Assembly (NCBI GenBank): GCA_019828595.1
Contig: JAHQRK010000004.1
Coordinates: forward strand, 2,914,001 to 2,978,000
DNA length: 64,000 nucleotides
Direction of reading: 5' to 3'
DNA from: Aphanomyces cochlioides
Taxonomy: Eukaryota > Oomycota > Saprolegniomycetes > Saprolegniales > Verrucalvaceae
In this document: positions 24,516-34,942 of the stretch, one piece after another
Numbering within the stretch: the first letter of the stretch is position 1
How the letters are laid out: every line of letters begins with the position of its first letter
Position numbers and translations under genes: made by a program
The notes under the pieces: generated by a model
What the model was told of the DNA's origin: nothing
Databases searched by the model: none
Seen by the model: only the letters and a program-made list of their open reading frames with translations

Positions 24516-27500
24516 ATGGGATGGAACTGCGCGGCATGCTCGTATGAGAACCGGGAAATCGCCTCAAGCTGCGAGATATGCCTCACAAGTCGACCGTCAG
24601 TCTCTCAGTCGACAGAATACCCAGCGAAGAAACGCCCAAGAGTCACTAAAGGCAAGGCAAAAGGCTGGAAGCCAACAGTCGTTGCGTTCAAAGAAGATGA
24701 ACGCTTGCTTGCAAAAAAGCTCAATCAAATGCGTGAATGCTTGGGCAGTGCTGTAAGCGACGACGAGCTAAAGCATTTGCTGCAGAAGAATGCAGGCAGC
24801 GTGAGTTTTGCCATTGCTGCGTACTATGAAACTATGGCACGAACAGCCACTCTTCCCGTGTCAAATGACAGCGACTACTGGATTAGACGCATGAACTATA
24901 CAGATTATTACCTTGGAACCTGCCTAGTAGAGGCACACATCACACGTCGCGAAGACGGGGCTATTAGAAATGGAGCCAGGTAAGATGTATAAGTAATTTG
25001 CCTGAATGACATATCTGTAGGCTGAATGTCCGCCTCGAAGGGGAGATTCTTCGTCTGCTGAGTCCAAACAATGTTGTTATCGCTCGCATTGATGAAAGAT
25101 GGGAGGCAATAATGCACCCATTAATTGGTTCAAACTTGATCAAAGTGACATCAAACGTACTTGAAGCCCCCCTGCACGCAACCATATTTTCCAGATTTCA
25201 GCTTCAAGTCCATGTTTTTGCTGTACCACAGTGTTTCCAGGATGGATCGATGACGGCAAATCTCAAGGAAAACATGTTCCAGCTCCTGGATGCAATCCAT
25301 AACAAAGTGACCACAACACCCTCATCATTGCTCAAGCTACGTGGTGAAACTCATGAAAAAATCGATGCTGACACCGATGTTGATGCTTTGTACTCAAGCT
25401 CAGCCGTTGATCACATCTACGATTCAGATCAAGTTCATGCCAAACTCCATGGTATTTCTTTGAGGCCGTATCAAGAGCAGGCTTTGCAATGGATGCTCCA
25501 GCGGGAATTGTATAAAGATAGCTCGACGGACGGCAGGGCTATTGGTCTTGCTCTACGTGTGTCATCTTGGTTCACGTGATATGCTCACATGTTTCCCCTA
25601 GACTTAAACAGCACAGCAGATAGCGATCCAGATGTGCATCCAGTACGGCAAATTCATCGAGAGAAAACTAACATCTTCTAGTTGTGGGAAAAGCGGCAAT
25701 GCACTCAAGGACCATCCAAGACGACCCGAACTTACTACATCAACACTTTTGAACGAATTATTTCACTCACGATTCCTCCTCCACCTCGTCCTTGCCTGGG
25801 AGGCATTCTTGCTGATGACATGGGAATGGGTACGTATTCTTGATTTCGTCATTTTGTTTTTGCTCACCTTGAATCGACGATTGATAGGTAAAACAATCAT
25901 GGTTTTAGCTCTAGTTCTGGCACGAAAACATGTTTACACTGAGAAGAGATCGTCGGATCATCAAGTCTCTGGAAAAACTTTAGTAATTTGTCCGCTCAGC
26001 TTGCTCCATCAATGGAAATACGAGTTTGAAACACGAGCTCCGTCGCTGTCGGTGTATATGCACTACGAAAACAAATTGATTTCGCAGCGCGAACTCACAC
26101 AAAGCGACATTGTGCTGACGACCTATGGCGTTCTTGGCAGCGACTTCGACAAGAAGAGCACTCTGCACGACATCTACTGGGACCGTTTGATTTTGGACGA
26201 AGCACACTGTATCAAGAACAAAAGTACGATGTATTTCAAGTCGTGTAGCACAATAAATGCTACACACCGGTGGTGTTTAACGGGTACTCCAATTCAAAAC
26301 TCGCTCGAGGATGTCCTTGCGCTCTTGACGTTCCTTCAATACGAGGTTTGTTGTGAATATTTCTGGGATTATATTCATCGAAGTATTGTAGCCTTGGAAT
26401 AAAACGGAGTGGTGGAATCGTGTGGTTGCTCAACCTTACGAGAAGGGTGAACAATGCGCTCTCTCGCGACTAAAAGTAAAGCACTCCGCTCTCGATCTTC
26501 TCATCAACATTTGCAGGCTATTTTACAACCTATTTTGTTGCGAAGAACGAAATACTCTCGTGACCCTGTCACGAACCAGCTGATTGTCGAGCTTCCTCCG
26601 AAGTCGATTGAAACTATTCATCTCGCATTTTCTCCTGAAGAACGTCAGTTTTATCAGGCAGTGTACACAAAGAGTCAAGGCGAATTCTATGGCTACGTTG
26701 CGAACGGAACAGCAGCAGCAAGTTACGTCGCAATATTTGCTCTCCTCTTGCGTCTTCGTCAGGCATGTGATCATCCTTTTCTTGTGGTTGGAAAGGAGTC
26801 AAGCTTGGTTGTGAAGAGAACAAAAAAGCAATCAACACAATCAAAGGAAGAATACTTTGCCGAGCTCAATGCCATCATGCAGCAGCAACAACAGTCCAAT
26901 TCAACATCGACTGAAGAGCAATCTTACATTAAAAATCGGATTTTGGAGATCCAAGAGGAAGGTTTGGACTGCCAAGAATGTCCAGTGTGTTTGGAGGTTC
27001 CCGAGTCACCGGTCCTTACACCTTGTGCGCATTTACTTTGCAAGTCATGCGTCGTAACATTCTTGGAAAGCAACGGACAAGAAGCAGGATGCCCCGTCTG
27101 TCGTGCTGATGTTTCACCCGATCAGCTCATTGCTATAGAACCTCCTGAAAAGCCCACTCCTACAACTCAAGATGAATCATGGGCTGGCAGCTCCAAGCTG
27201 AATCAGTTGGTGAAGGACTTGAAATCAATTGAAAAGGGAAGAAAAGTCGTTGTGTTTTCACAGTGGAGTCACATGCTTGATCTTGTCGAATCAACATTGT
27301 CCAAACATGGTAACTAACCGCCCCTCCAAGATAGTATCACTGAGTTTTGCCACTGTCTAGGTTATTCATGCTTGCGTTTTGATGGAACTCTCAAGCAAGA
27401 AGATCGCGAGCGAGTCTTGCTGCGCTTCAATAAAGATCCAACCATTCAAGTGCTCGTAATTTCTCTCAAAGCAGGCGGTGTGGGTCTGAATTTGACTGCC

Positions 27501-27758
27501 GCGTCAGTTGTCATAATGTTGGATCCATGGTGGAATCCTGGCATTGAAGACCAAGCGATCGATCGAGTTCATCGACTAGGTCAAACTCGTGATGTTTTAG
27601 TCAAGAAATACATTGTACAGGACACAGTCGAAGAAATGATACTCCAACTGCAGCAGCGAAAAGCAAGTCTGGCGTCAACAGTCTTAGCAACAGCCAAGTC
27701 CGCCGCAGACAACGACGGCCGCCTCAGTTTGGCCGATCTCCTCAAGTTTTTTGCTTGA
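24516..27758 (+). CDS. RAD5/HLTF-type SNF2 helicase and RING ubiquitin ligase
   Basis: Nuclear DNA-damage tolerance factor that remodels stalled forks and polyubiquitinates PCNA. Introns that keep the frame open: 24980-25020, 25557-25601, 25643-25681, 25830-25887, 26346-26391, about 26472-26517 and about 27310-27360. Order of domains: RanBP2-type zinc finger (WNCAACSYENREIASSCEIC, residues 2-22); UBA/CUE-like helices (QMRECLGSAVSDDELKHLL, about 72-100); HIRAN domain (NYTDYYLGTCLVEAHITRRE onward); SNF2 helicase with ADDMGMGKTIMVLALV (Walker A), LILDEAHCIKN (DEAH box) and CLTGTPIQNSLEDV; RING finger (CPVCLEVPESPVLTPCAHLL); helicase C with FSQWSHMLD, ISLKAGGVGLNLTAA and DRVHRLGQT. The RING sits between helicase lobes, as in RAD5. 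A 5' zinc finger is unusual for HLTF and yeast Rad5. Confidence 0.92.
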
Positions 27759-27928
27759 TGGACAGAGCCTCAACACAATGTACGTCGATGCCTCTGCTCA
27801 AGTTCGCACAACCCTGGAGACCACTGGAGTCTCAATTTTGTCAAAATATCAAGTACATTCAAGTTCATTTTGTGAAACAAGTTGGACGAGACAAGCGGGG
27901 TCCATTACGGTCATCCTGACATATATAC

Positions 27929-28654
27929 TTAAAGAGCAAAGGCTGCACCAACGAGAGCCATACCAGCCACAATCATGGACGAGGCCGAGCTCTTTGCGGT
28001 AGTCGTTGGAGCGGCGGTGGTGGTTGGGGCAACCGTCGTCGTCGTCGCCTTTGTAGTTGAGGACGTCGTCTTGGGCGCAGTGGTAGCAGTCGTGTTGCTG
28101 CAGACTGCACCGTTGGCGTAGTAAGTGGCATTACCCAAGTTCTTGGGGAATTGGACCGATGGCGCCGACTTCTTGCACTTGACGAAGTCGGCACCACGAG
28201 GGTCACAGCAGCTCATGTCGACGGTCACGCCGTACATGTTGTCATCACCCTTGGCGCAGGTGGAGGTGAAGTTGCGTTCTTCGACTTTATTTGGCTTGGT
28301 CGTGGCACCGCAGTCGATCACACCATAATACAACGTGTAGTAAAAGATGGTCGCGTCGTCCGAGCACTTGATCGCGTTGGCACTCATCTTGTTCTTGTTT
28401 CCACCTTGGTCCGATGCTTCCCATCCGTGGCAGTAGGTAGAGTCCACGCCGACAGGCCAGACATGCAAGCTGTTGCTGTTTTGATCGTCACCTGGTCAAC
28501 ATGTCAATCACACGATGTCAACAGCGAGGAATGTACCAGTGCACGTCGTCGAGTAGGAGCTTTGCGTCTTGATGGCGAATTGCGTGCAGTCGACTTCAGC
28601 ATTGGCAAACGTGGCCACGGCAGCAACGGTAGCAAGAGCGACGGCGGGCTTCAT
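27929..28654 (-). CDS. Secreted cysteine-rich protein with Thr-rich stalk and putative GPI anchor
   Basis: About 226 residues in two exons, 28539-28654 and 27929-28493, with a 45-nt intron (GTACATTCC...TTGACCAG). A signal peptide (MKPAVALATVAAVATFANA) is followed by a globular region with about ten cysteines (DCTQFAI, STTCTGDD, STYCHGWEASDQGG, IKCSDDA, VIDCGATTK, STCAKGDD, DMSCCDPRG, FVKCKK, AVCSNT). Then comes a long TTT/APTTT-rich linker and a hydrophobic tail (SSMIVAGMALVGAAFAL). The stalk and tail closely match in style those of the elicitin-like gene at 13.9 kb, suggesting the same surface location. I do not recognise the Cys-rich domain; its spacing is not elicitin-like. Oomycete-specific secreted protein of unknown role. 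Confidence 0.8.
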
Positions 28655-29778
28655 GGCGCGTTCGTGAAATGAGGAAATGAAGTCCGTGCGCATCAACGAC
28701 GTCAAAGTGACTCACATCATGAGTTTGCTTATCTGAGTCTAGTGGTCTGAGATTGGCAGGTTTGTCCATTGGAAAGTACAGTCGGAAATGAGAATGTACT
28801 TGTTTTAAGGAATTACCCACTGCGGAGATGAGAGGAATAAATCCAAACAAAACGGGAATACCAAAATAATAAAAAAATGAAATAATTCACCAAAAATTAG
28901 AGAATTAATTTTATAAATTTCTTGAGCCATCCAAATTGTCGTGTGGATTTTGTCATCTGTCCGATCTTGAATCCAGGTAATGGACTTTCGCGTTTTTCTC
29001 GGTGGGGCACCTTTGTATTACTGTAGATCGACTTCGTGTGCTTTCCATTCATGCTACAGAGCCCGACGTGTGTTCAAAAATACTGCAGTATGTTGGACGA
29101 TTTGCCCATCTCAGTCCTCTGGCGTCACATCCTCAGTCTCGTCATGTCCATGGCATTTTCGAGAAGTTGCGATCAGATCAGACACTCATGGAGGCGATAC
29201 TTGAATCTTCACGAATCCCAGAGCGGCGGAATTATTGCAGCGCGATGCTTAATGAATTTAATCAGTGTTTCCTCACGGGAAAGAGCCATCAACCCTGTCG
29301 TCGTGGGTTTGGGGCGATATTAACGCAAGCAGTTGTTGGTAATGTGATCTTTATCATTCTAACTTCCGCGACTTGCGCTAGCATTCTTCTAAACCAGTAC
29401 CGGTACTCTAACAGCCATGCTATGTATCCAATCCTCTCCATGGCATCATGGCCTTGCCTTGTTGGCGAGAAAGTCATCCCCAAGCTAAGGGTCAGGCCAA
29501 GAGCTAAAGCAATGTCATGTTGCCTTACCAAGAGGTGCTTCTAGATCCGCAAGTTGTCCATGGCCGATAGAACATGAAGGAACACACGCCAAAGCCTCTC
29601 GAGAGTCCAACGTGGGACTGGTTCAGGCCTCTTGAGGCTCCAGAGTTGATCCATCCTTGTCATTTTGATGAAGCTGCCGGTTACAAAAGTTGAAACGCCT
29701 CATGGCGGTTTCATATTCCGGATACAATTGAAATTATCCGGATAGAGTGATCACCATGTTGAGAATTTGTCACCAACC
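28655..29778. other. Gene-poor stretch with an unassigned open frame
   Basis: 1.1 kb. A 543-bp plus-strand frame ends at 29544 (interior QSRHVHGIFEKLRSDQTLME, VVGNVIFIILTSATCASILL) but has no ATG until about residue 64 and no recognised domain, so I do not call it a gene; a broken exon or relic remains possible. The distal part (29714-29744) holds two copies of the CCGG promoter motif just before BUD22. Confidence 0.3.
29714..29744. promoter_or_regulatory. Two CCGG motifs in BUD22 promoter
   Basis: TATTCCGGATA at 29714-29724 and TTATCCGGATA at 29734-29744, 20 bp apart, lie 35-65 bp before the BUD22 ATG. Spacing of about two helical turns resembles the pair before CFAP47. Confidence 0.5.
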
Positions 29779-30829
29779 ATGGCTGGAAACAGTGCGATGA
29801 AGCGGAAGCGCAACCACAGCGAAGATGAGAAGCTCAATCACACGGCCAGCGTTCAATTAACGCGGGAAATCAAGAAGATAAAGACGTTTGAGACGCAAAA
29901 AGCTCTCAAAACGCTGGCGAAAGACCCACAGAATCCAACCTTGAAGGCTAAAGTCGATCTTCTCAAGGTGCACCCGTTGCTTTTGCGTCTGTTCAGACTC
30001 TGACGCGCTTTGTAGGCATTGGATCCAGGACATTTGGCTCGACGGGCAATGCTCTCTTTGGGATTGGATCCACCGGAGAAGAAGGCGAAGAAGGAAACAG
30101 TCTCGAGCGATGAGGTGAAAGCGCTTGAAGCGTCGCTGCTTAAACACAAACGACTTGCACCGCTTCTGGATACGTGGAAAGTCAAAGCCACTGAGCGTGC
30201 AAACAAACTCTTCCAGGAAGAAAACGCAGTGCTCAAACAATCTCTTGAAGGGGTACACACAACGCTTTTCAGCTTGTCATCTCATTCGTCCATACTAGAA
30301 ACCCATTGCCCCATCCACCAGGCGCGCTGCATCCGCTCCAGAATCCATGTTTGTCGGCTCGTTGTCGGGTGGACAGGCTGAGGTACGCTATAACTTCTCT
30401 ATTCTGCCTCTCATTGCATTCCAGGACGACATTGCCGATTTCTTGGGGGAAAACAAAAAGAAGAACCGACCCGGCCAACGTGCTCGCAAGCAACGAGCGC
30501 TCATGGAAGAACAGAGGAAGAGCGGCAAGCTGCCTGCGCCCACTCGGGACTCTAATTCCAAGTATGGACCCAGCAGTCGCGACAAAGAGCGACCAGCAGC
30601 AGCACAACGACCACCTCGACCGGGATCCTTGAGCAACAAAATGGGCAAAAAGAAACCAATGGCGGCACCCGCACCACGCCCTGCAAAGGCAACGCCAGCG
30701 CCTCCTCAGCGAGCTACAATTACTGCACAGGACAAGGCACATCATCCATCATGGGCAGCCAAGCAAGCCCAAAAGGAGAAGGAAAAGATCCCCGCGTTTG
30801 CAGGCAAAAAGGTTGTATTTGACGACTAG
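29779..30829 (+). CDS. BUD22: BUD22/SRFBP1-family ribosome biogenesis protein
   Basis: Four exons: 29779-29967, 30016-30252, 30299-30382, 30425-30829; about 304 residues. BUD22 proteins act in the nucleolus in 18S rRNA maturation. The N-terminal half is a conserved charged helical region (VQLTREIKKIKTFETQKALK, ALEASLLKHKRLAPLLDTWK). The C-terminal signature is strong: DDIADFLGENKKKNRPGQRA, then a basic Pro-rich linker, then HHPSWAAKQAQKEKEK and FAGKKVVFDD at the very end, matching the family's HPSWEAKK...GKKIKFDD. The ATG at 29779 is chosen because the longer frame only adds non-ATG codons. Its stop is 13 bp from the stop of the converging GTPase gene. Confidence 0.85.
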
Positions 30830-30842
30830 TAAGCTCGAAAAG

Positions 30843-32666
30843 TTAAAACCCACGACGCAACAACTTGGCCACTTGGTGGGCTACACTAGCTTCTGTTGGC
30901 GCTGCTTGGCGACGGAGGCGAGGCACATCTTCCTGGATGATCGTCTGCAGCGCATTCAGTTCGGACGGCTTGACTTTCGGCAGCTTGGAGAACCCGAGCG
31001 TGTTCAACGCCACCTGCATGTCGTCGGTCAATTTCCAGGAGGATGCGTTGGCGATACCTGAAGGCTAGGCAAGACGCGGCGCCAGATCGAGAAGACAAAC
31101 TCGTCGCGTTCAGCGAGCTGACGGCCGTACAATCGGCGGAAATGCGTCGTCAGACCATCTTCGCTTGTCAATTCCTGTACACAGAATTTCACACATTTCA
31201 AATGTCTATCGTGGATCGCACCTTTTCTAATTCAGCCAAGTGGTTGCGGTTGAACCATGAGATGCCAGAAGCAGCAGCCAACGCGACGACGGAAGCTCCA
31301 GCAGCAACTTCAGGCATGCCACTAACGAAAGCAGTCGCAGCGAGGGCATTGCCGCCCACAAGGGCGCTCGTCGTGACGAAGAAACGACTCCATTTTTCAC
31401 GGCTGAACTTGGCTCGCACCGACTCAAAGACCTAAGCGAGCGCTAAGAAACAGTGAAGGAAGCAAAGCTAACCGTAGCATGCATTTCAAGCATACGACTG
31501 CTGTCGTAGACGCGGGTGATGAGATTGTCTGCGCGGCGTTCTGGTGCTCGCATCACAGCGTTGATGACTTCGTCGCGGCTAGATTCCAAGTCGTCCAAAG
31601 CGCTGCCAAGACCGGTTTCAGTCGTCTTCGTGCCATCGCCACGGTCCTTGACGGGAATGCACATGGTGTAAATGCGAGGCAAATCCTTCAAGGGTATGAC
31701 CTACGATGGCGAGCTTCATGCCAAGCTGCTCAACGAGATAGAGTCGTTACCTTGGAGAGATTCCAGCAGAGTGAGCCATACGCGCGTGCAAAGTCATGGA
31801 TTTTGCGGAATTGATCCACTTTGTTGAGGACAATGTGGAGCTTGTGGTCCATGCCGACGAGCGAGTTGGTCAGGATCGAGAGGGTTTCACCCGTCGTGCC
31901 GGGCTTGTCAGGGTCGAAGAAGAGCAAGATGACATCAGCGCGCTCGGCATACCATTGCACAACCTAGAGGAGCAATCAGGGCATGGTTAGTTTGAAGTAA
32001 AACCTTGGGAAAGTCGTAGCCACGGTCTTGTTCGCTGGTAGCATGAAATGACGCTGGGCTGTCGATCATACCTATGCGGATCCAGTTAGCACAACGCGCA
32101 AAATGACCGTGATCGTACCAGGGGAATCGACCATCATGAAATGGTTGCCCATCGGAATATTGGCGCGGATTTTCAAGTTGGTCTTTTGAATCAAGTTGGG
32201 CCCGAATTGGCGCAAGCCAGAGAAACCCAAATCGGGATCGCCAATGAGCGCCTATACGTTGAGGTGAGTAAGGCAGATGGAGACGCAATAGATGACGCAC
32301 TGGACCATCCTGGTCGTGGTCCGCATTGCCGTTGGAAATGATCGTAAATCCATCGTCCGTGGGGGCAACACCTGTCGATTGGACATCGCGTTGCAAGATG
32401 TGGTTAATGAACGACGATTTGCCACTGGAATGGTTGCCGAGCAAGAAGACAAACGGCAGCGACGGCAATCGATCTTCCACCGCACGGTTCAACGGGCCGT
32501 AAAGCTTGTCGTTCAAGGGCAGCAGCACTTCACGTTCCAAGCGCGAAGTTTCACGCATCAAGGCCAGTGCGACTTCGTTTTGCTTTTCATACGACGAGTT
32601 CCATCGCGCAGCGATTGCCGCCATCGGTACATGGCGACGGACGTGAAAGACACGTCGGGTCAACAT
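30843..32666 (-). CDS. Mitochondrial-type dynamin/EHD-like GTPase
   Basis: About 510 residues in eight exons, with introns of usual size that join cleanly, for example after DGPA, inside VDSPG/MIDSP, after DFPK, LSK, HAT, ELEK and PSLQ. The N terminus is Arg-rich and hydrophobic without acids (MLTRRVFHVRRHVPMAAIAA), a likely mitochondrial presequence. The G domain has GNHSSGKSSFINHIL (P-loop), a switch region followed by VDSPGMIDSP, and NKVDQFRK (NKxD) close to VLLFFDPDKPGT, typical of the EHD/sarcalumenin branch of dynamins. After the helical region a hydrophobic segment (GGNALAATAFVSGMPEVAAG...VVALAAASGI) could anchor it in a membrane. Probably remodels mitochondrial membrane; the exact orthologue is not settled. 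Confidence 0.8.
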
Positions 32667-33056
32667 CCTCAGTCACTCTGTCCAGCAGAGCTGGTCAAAC
32701 ATTCCGGATTGGCTAAAAACGATTGCAATATCCAATCAAATTGTGACATTGTTTTATTTTTATCCAATCAAATTGACTCATTGGCAGGAAAGTCCCATAC
32801 AAATCCGGATAACATACCAGAATGTTTGTCTGAAGCAAAGACACTCTGTATACAAAGAGCAAGACAAAAATATCTTAAAATTGATTGGCTTAAATAATAT
32901 TTATTAACCAATTAAAATTCATCTTTTGAATATTTTTAACCAATCAAACGAATTTCTGGCCAAGGGAATCTGGAGTTATCCGGACTTGCCGGCCAAAGTG
33001 TCAGTTTTGTGCAATACAAATTCCAAGTGATCCAAGTTTCGTTTTCTCTCTGTGCC
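32667..33056. promoter_or_regulatory. Divergent promoter with six CCAAT boxes and CCGG motifs
   Basis: 390 bp between the divergent GTPase and zinc-ribbon genes. CCAAT/ATTGG pentamers occur at 32708-32712, 32732-32736, 32764-32768, 32884-32888, 32908-32912 and 32940-32944. CCGG-type motifs are ATTCCGGATT at 32701-32710, AATCCGGATAA at 32802-32812 and TTATCCGGAC at 32976-32985. CCAAT boxes are bound by NF-Y in eukaryotes; that they act here is inference from density. Confidence 0.55.
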
Positions 33057-33428
33057 ATGTCGGATCCACAGAAGCCAACGCAAGTGCCGCCCAATGCAGC
33101 GCCAGCGCCGCCCCCACAGCAGCAGCCCATTGCGGTAGATCAGTTTGGACGCCCTATTGTCGATCAGTATGGCCGACCCATTGCAGCTGTGCCCATCGCA
33201 GTCGATCAATATGGACGTCCGATTGCGACAGGGCCCGTCGTGCAACCGCAGCCTGCGCGAGTTGTCGCGAACAACGCCAACATTCGACGCGATGCCCATG
33301 GAAATGCGTTGTGCAACAAATGCAGCGCGCCATATCCGCTCCCACAAGGTGCCACGACGTGGCGCTGCCGACAATGCGGTGAACTCAATAACGCGAGCAT
33401 CTACGGCCCTGAATGCAACATTCTCTAA
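33057..33428 (+). CDS. Zinc-ribbon protein with DQYGRPI repeats and C-terminal CaaX-like box (copy 1)
   Basis: 123 residues. A Pro/Gln-rich N terminus (PPPQQQPIAVDQ) carries three repeats of DQ(F/Y)GRPI. The C-terminal half has CNKCSAPYPLPQGATTWRCR followed by QCGELN, giving CxxC...CxxC. It resembles the LSD1-type zinc finger of plants (CxxC, a YP.GA core, RC..C) but I would not equate them. The protein ends ECNIL, so its last four residues, CNIL, fit a CaaX box with Leu at X, the geranylgeranylation type. The paralogue 190 bp downstream ends the same way. A membrane-attached zinc-ribbon adaptor is a reasonable guess. Confidence 0.75.
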   Translation: MSDPQKPTQVPPNAAPAPPPQQQPIAVDQFGRPIVDQYGRPIAAVPIAVDQYGRPIATGPVVQPQPARVVANNANIRRDAHGNALCNKCSAPYPLPQGATTWRCRQCGELNNASIYGPECNIL

Positions 33429-33615
33429 CTTGACATCAATTTATATATCCATGACCTTGTTAGCATTCGCTGTGAACTCTTATCCACTTCGCGCTGTACC
33501 TCCATCGTCTCCTGCAGTCCTGTAGTCACGGGCTATCAATGACAGCTTTCACATACATTTTCCTCAATTCCTAACGGCGTGGTTCCCAACGGCTGCATGT
33601 TCATTTGCGAACAAG

Positions 33616-33927
33616 ATGGCTGAAGTGCCCATCGCGACTGCATTCTCAACGCAGCCTCTCGCTGTCGATCAATACGGGACGCCTCTCTATGGAAACGAGC
33701 AGCCAGTACAGCAACCTTCGATCCAACACACGACGCGAGGTGCAGTGCAAGCGATTCCTGACAATGTCAATATCCGTCGAGATAGCCAAGGCCGCGCCTT
33801 GTGCAACAAATGCAACGCGCCATATCCATTGCCGGAACACTCTACCTGTTGGCGTTGTCCTCGCTGCCGTGAGCTCAACAATGGGAACGTTGTTGACTCC
33901 AAATGCCAATGCTGCACCCTTCTCTAG
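33616..33927 (+). CDS. Zinc-ribbon protein with C-terminal CaaX-like box (copy 2)
   Basis: 103 residues, tandem paralogue of the preceding gene. It keeps one DQYG(T)P repeat (LAVDQYGTPLYG), then the shared module NIRRD(S)(Q)G(R)ALCNKC and APYPLPEHSTCWRCPRCREL. The two Cys pairs are conserved; an extra Cys precedes WRC. It ends CQCCTLL, so CTLL is again a CaaX-like end with Leu, preceded by another Cys that could be palmitoylated. The first copy lacks this extra Cys cluster. Unknown function. Confidence 0.72.
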   Translation: MAEVPIATAFSTQPLAVDQYGTPLYGNEQPVQQPSIQHTTRGAVQAIPDNVNIRRDSQGRALCNKCNAPYPLPEHSTCWRCPRCRELNNGNVVDSKCQCCTLL

Positions 33928-33928
33928 C

Positions 33929-34198
33929 TCCACGTTTCCTCATTAGTAAACTCATCAATGCGTCCTTTTCTCGCGCACCAGCGCCTCGGGCTGCTTCAGA
34001 TGGCCTCCCTCCGCTAAATTGGCGACTGTCGACCTCGTCCTAGCGCAAATTCAGCATTAGTCGTCCATTTCCTTCGACAACTTTGGCGTCTTCCATCGCA
34101 TCTTCATATCAATATGTTGAAGTGCTGAGGCGTTCCGGATAAGAGTCCAATTATCCGGCTATCCGGTTAATTGACCGTGGTGGCCATCAAAGCAGGCA
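33929..34198. promoter_or_regulatory. TrmB promoter with three CCGG motifs
   Basis: 270 bp. TTCCGGATAA at 34133-34142, TTATCCGG at 34151-34158 and TATCCGGTTAA at 34160-34170 form the densest cluster of the motif, ending 29 bp before the TrmB ATG. Confidence 0.5.
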
Positions 34199-34897
34199 AT
34201 GCTCAACCGATGCAGCGGCTGGCTGCCGCTTTGGCGCCGTGGATGCGTCCAAGCGCGTCATTTCGCTGTCAAATCTGTGCGAGTCCGCCAGCATGTAAAT
34301 CCTCTTTCCCAAAGATATCAAGAACCGATTGATCTGCCAACGTGGATGTCGGTATTCCCGACAGAATCACGCCGACTCCATTTGGACATTGGATGTGCAC
34401 GAGCGCAATACCTCCTCCAGTTGGCCGCACGCGATCCCACGCGATGCTTTCTTGGTGTTGAGATCCGAGAACCATTGGTCCATGAAGCCGTCGCTCGCGT
34501 GCAGGAGCAACAGCTTCAGAATGCTCACATTATCCACGCCAACATGAACGTCCACCTTGGCGCCATTATGCAATCACTCGCTCCAGAGTACACGGTCGAG
34601 AGCGTGTCGATCTTTCATCCTGACCCATGGATGAAGAAACGCCACGTGAAGCGACGGCTCGTGAACGCCGAATTCGTCGACGCTCTGGCCATGCATTTAC
34701 CAACAGACACGCCAGTCTACCTCCAGACCGACGTCCTGGATCTGTTCGAGTACATGCTTGAGATCTTCCATGCATGTCCGCGATACGTCGACGAAGGTCC
34801 TAGCGCGGAGAATGCGATGGGAATTCCAACAGATCGAGAGCGCTACGTCGTCGATGAAGGCGGCGACATTTACCGCACGACATTGCGGACAAAGTAA
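34199..34897 (+). CDS. tRNA (guanine-N7-)-methyltransferase, organelle/bacterial type
   Basis: 232 residues, one exon. Methylates G46 of tRNA using SAM. The enzyme matches the bacterial/plastid TrmB form: VRVRQHVNPLSQRYQ near residue 25, the SAM-binding HLDIGCARAQYLLQLA, then FLGVEIREPL, FHPDPWMKKRHVKRR and VYLQTDVLDLFEYM. The eukaryotic cytosolic Trm8 would start differently and have AEKPF-type motifs. The first ~25 residues (MLNRCSGWLPLWRRGCVQAR) are basic and hydrophobic, consistent with mitochondrial import. Stop lies 46 bp from the converging AP-3 beta stop. Confidence 0.9.
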   Translation: MLNRCSGWLPLWRRGCVQARHFAVKSVRVRQHVNPLSQRYQEPIDLPTWMSVFPTESRRLHLDIGCARAQYLLQLAARDPTRCFLGVEIREPLVHEAVARVQEQQLQNAHIIHANMNVHLGAIMQSLAPEYTVESVSIFHPDPWMKKRHVKRRLVNAEFVDALAMHLPTDTPVYLQTDVLDLFEYMLEIFHACPRYVDEGPSAENAMGIPTDRERYVVDEGGDIYRTTLRTK

Positions 34898-34942
34898 ATG
34901 AAATAACATGTTGATTGGCATGAACTCAACATCTTCTTTCGT

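Noticed and set aside
29002..29544. 180-residue plus-strand frame after the GPI protein
   Set aside because: No ATG in the first third and no domain; kept only as a note.
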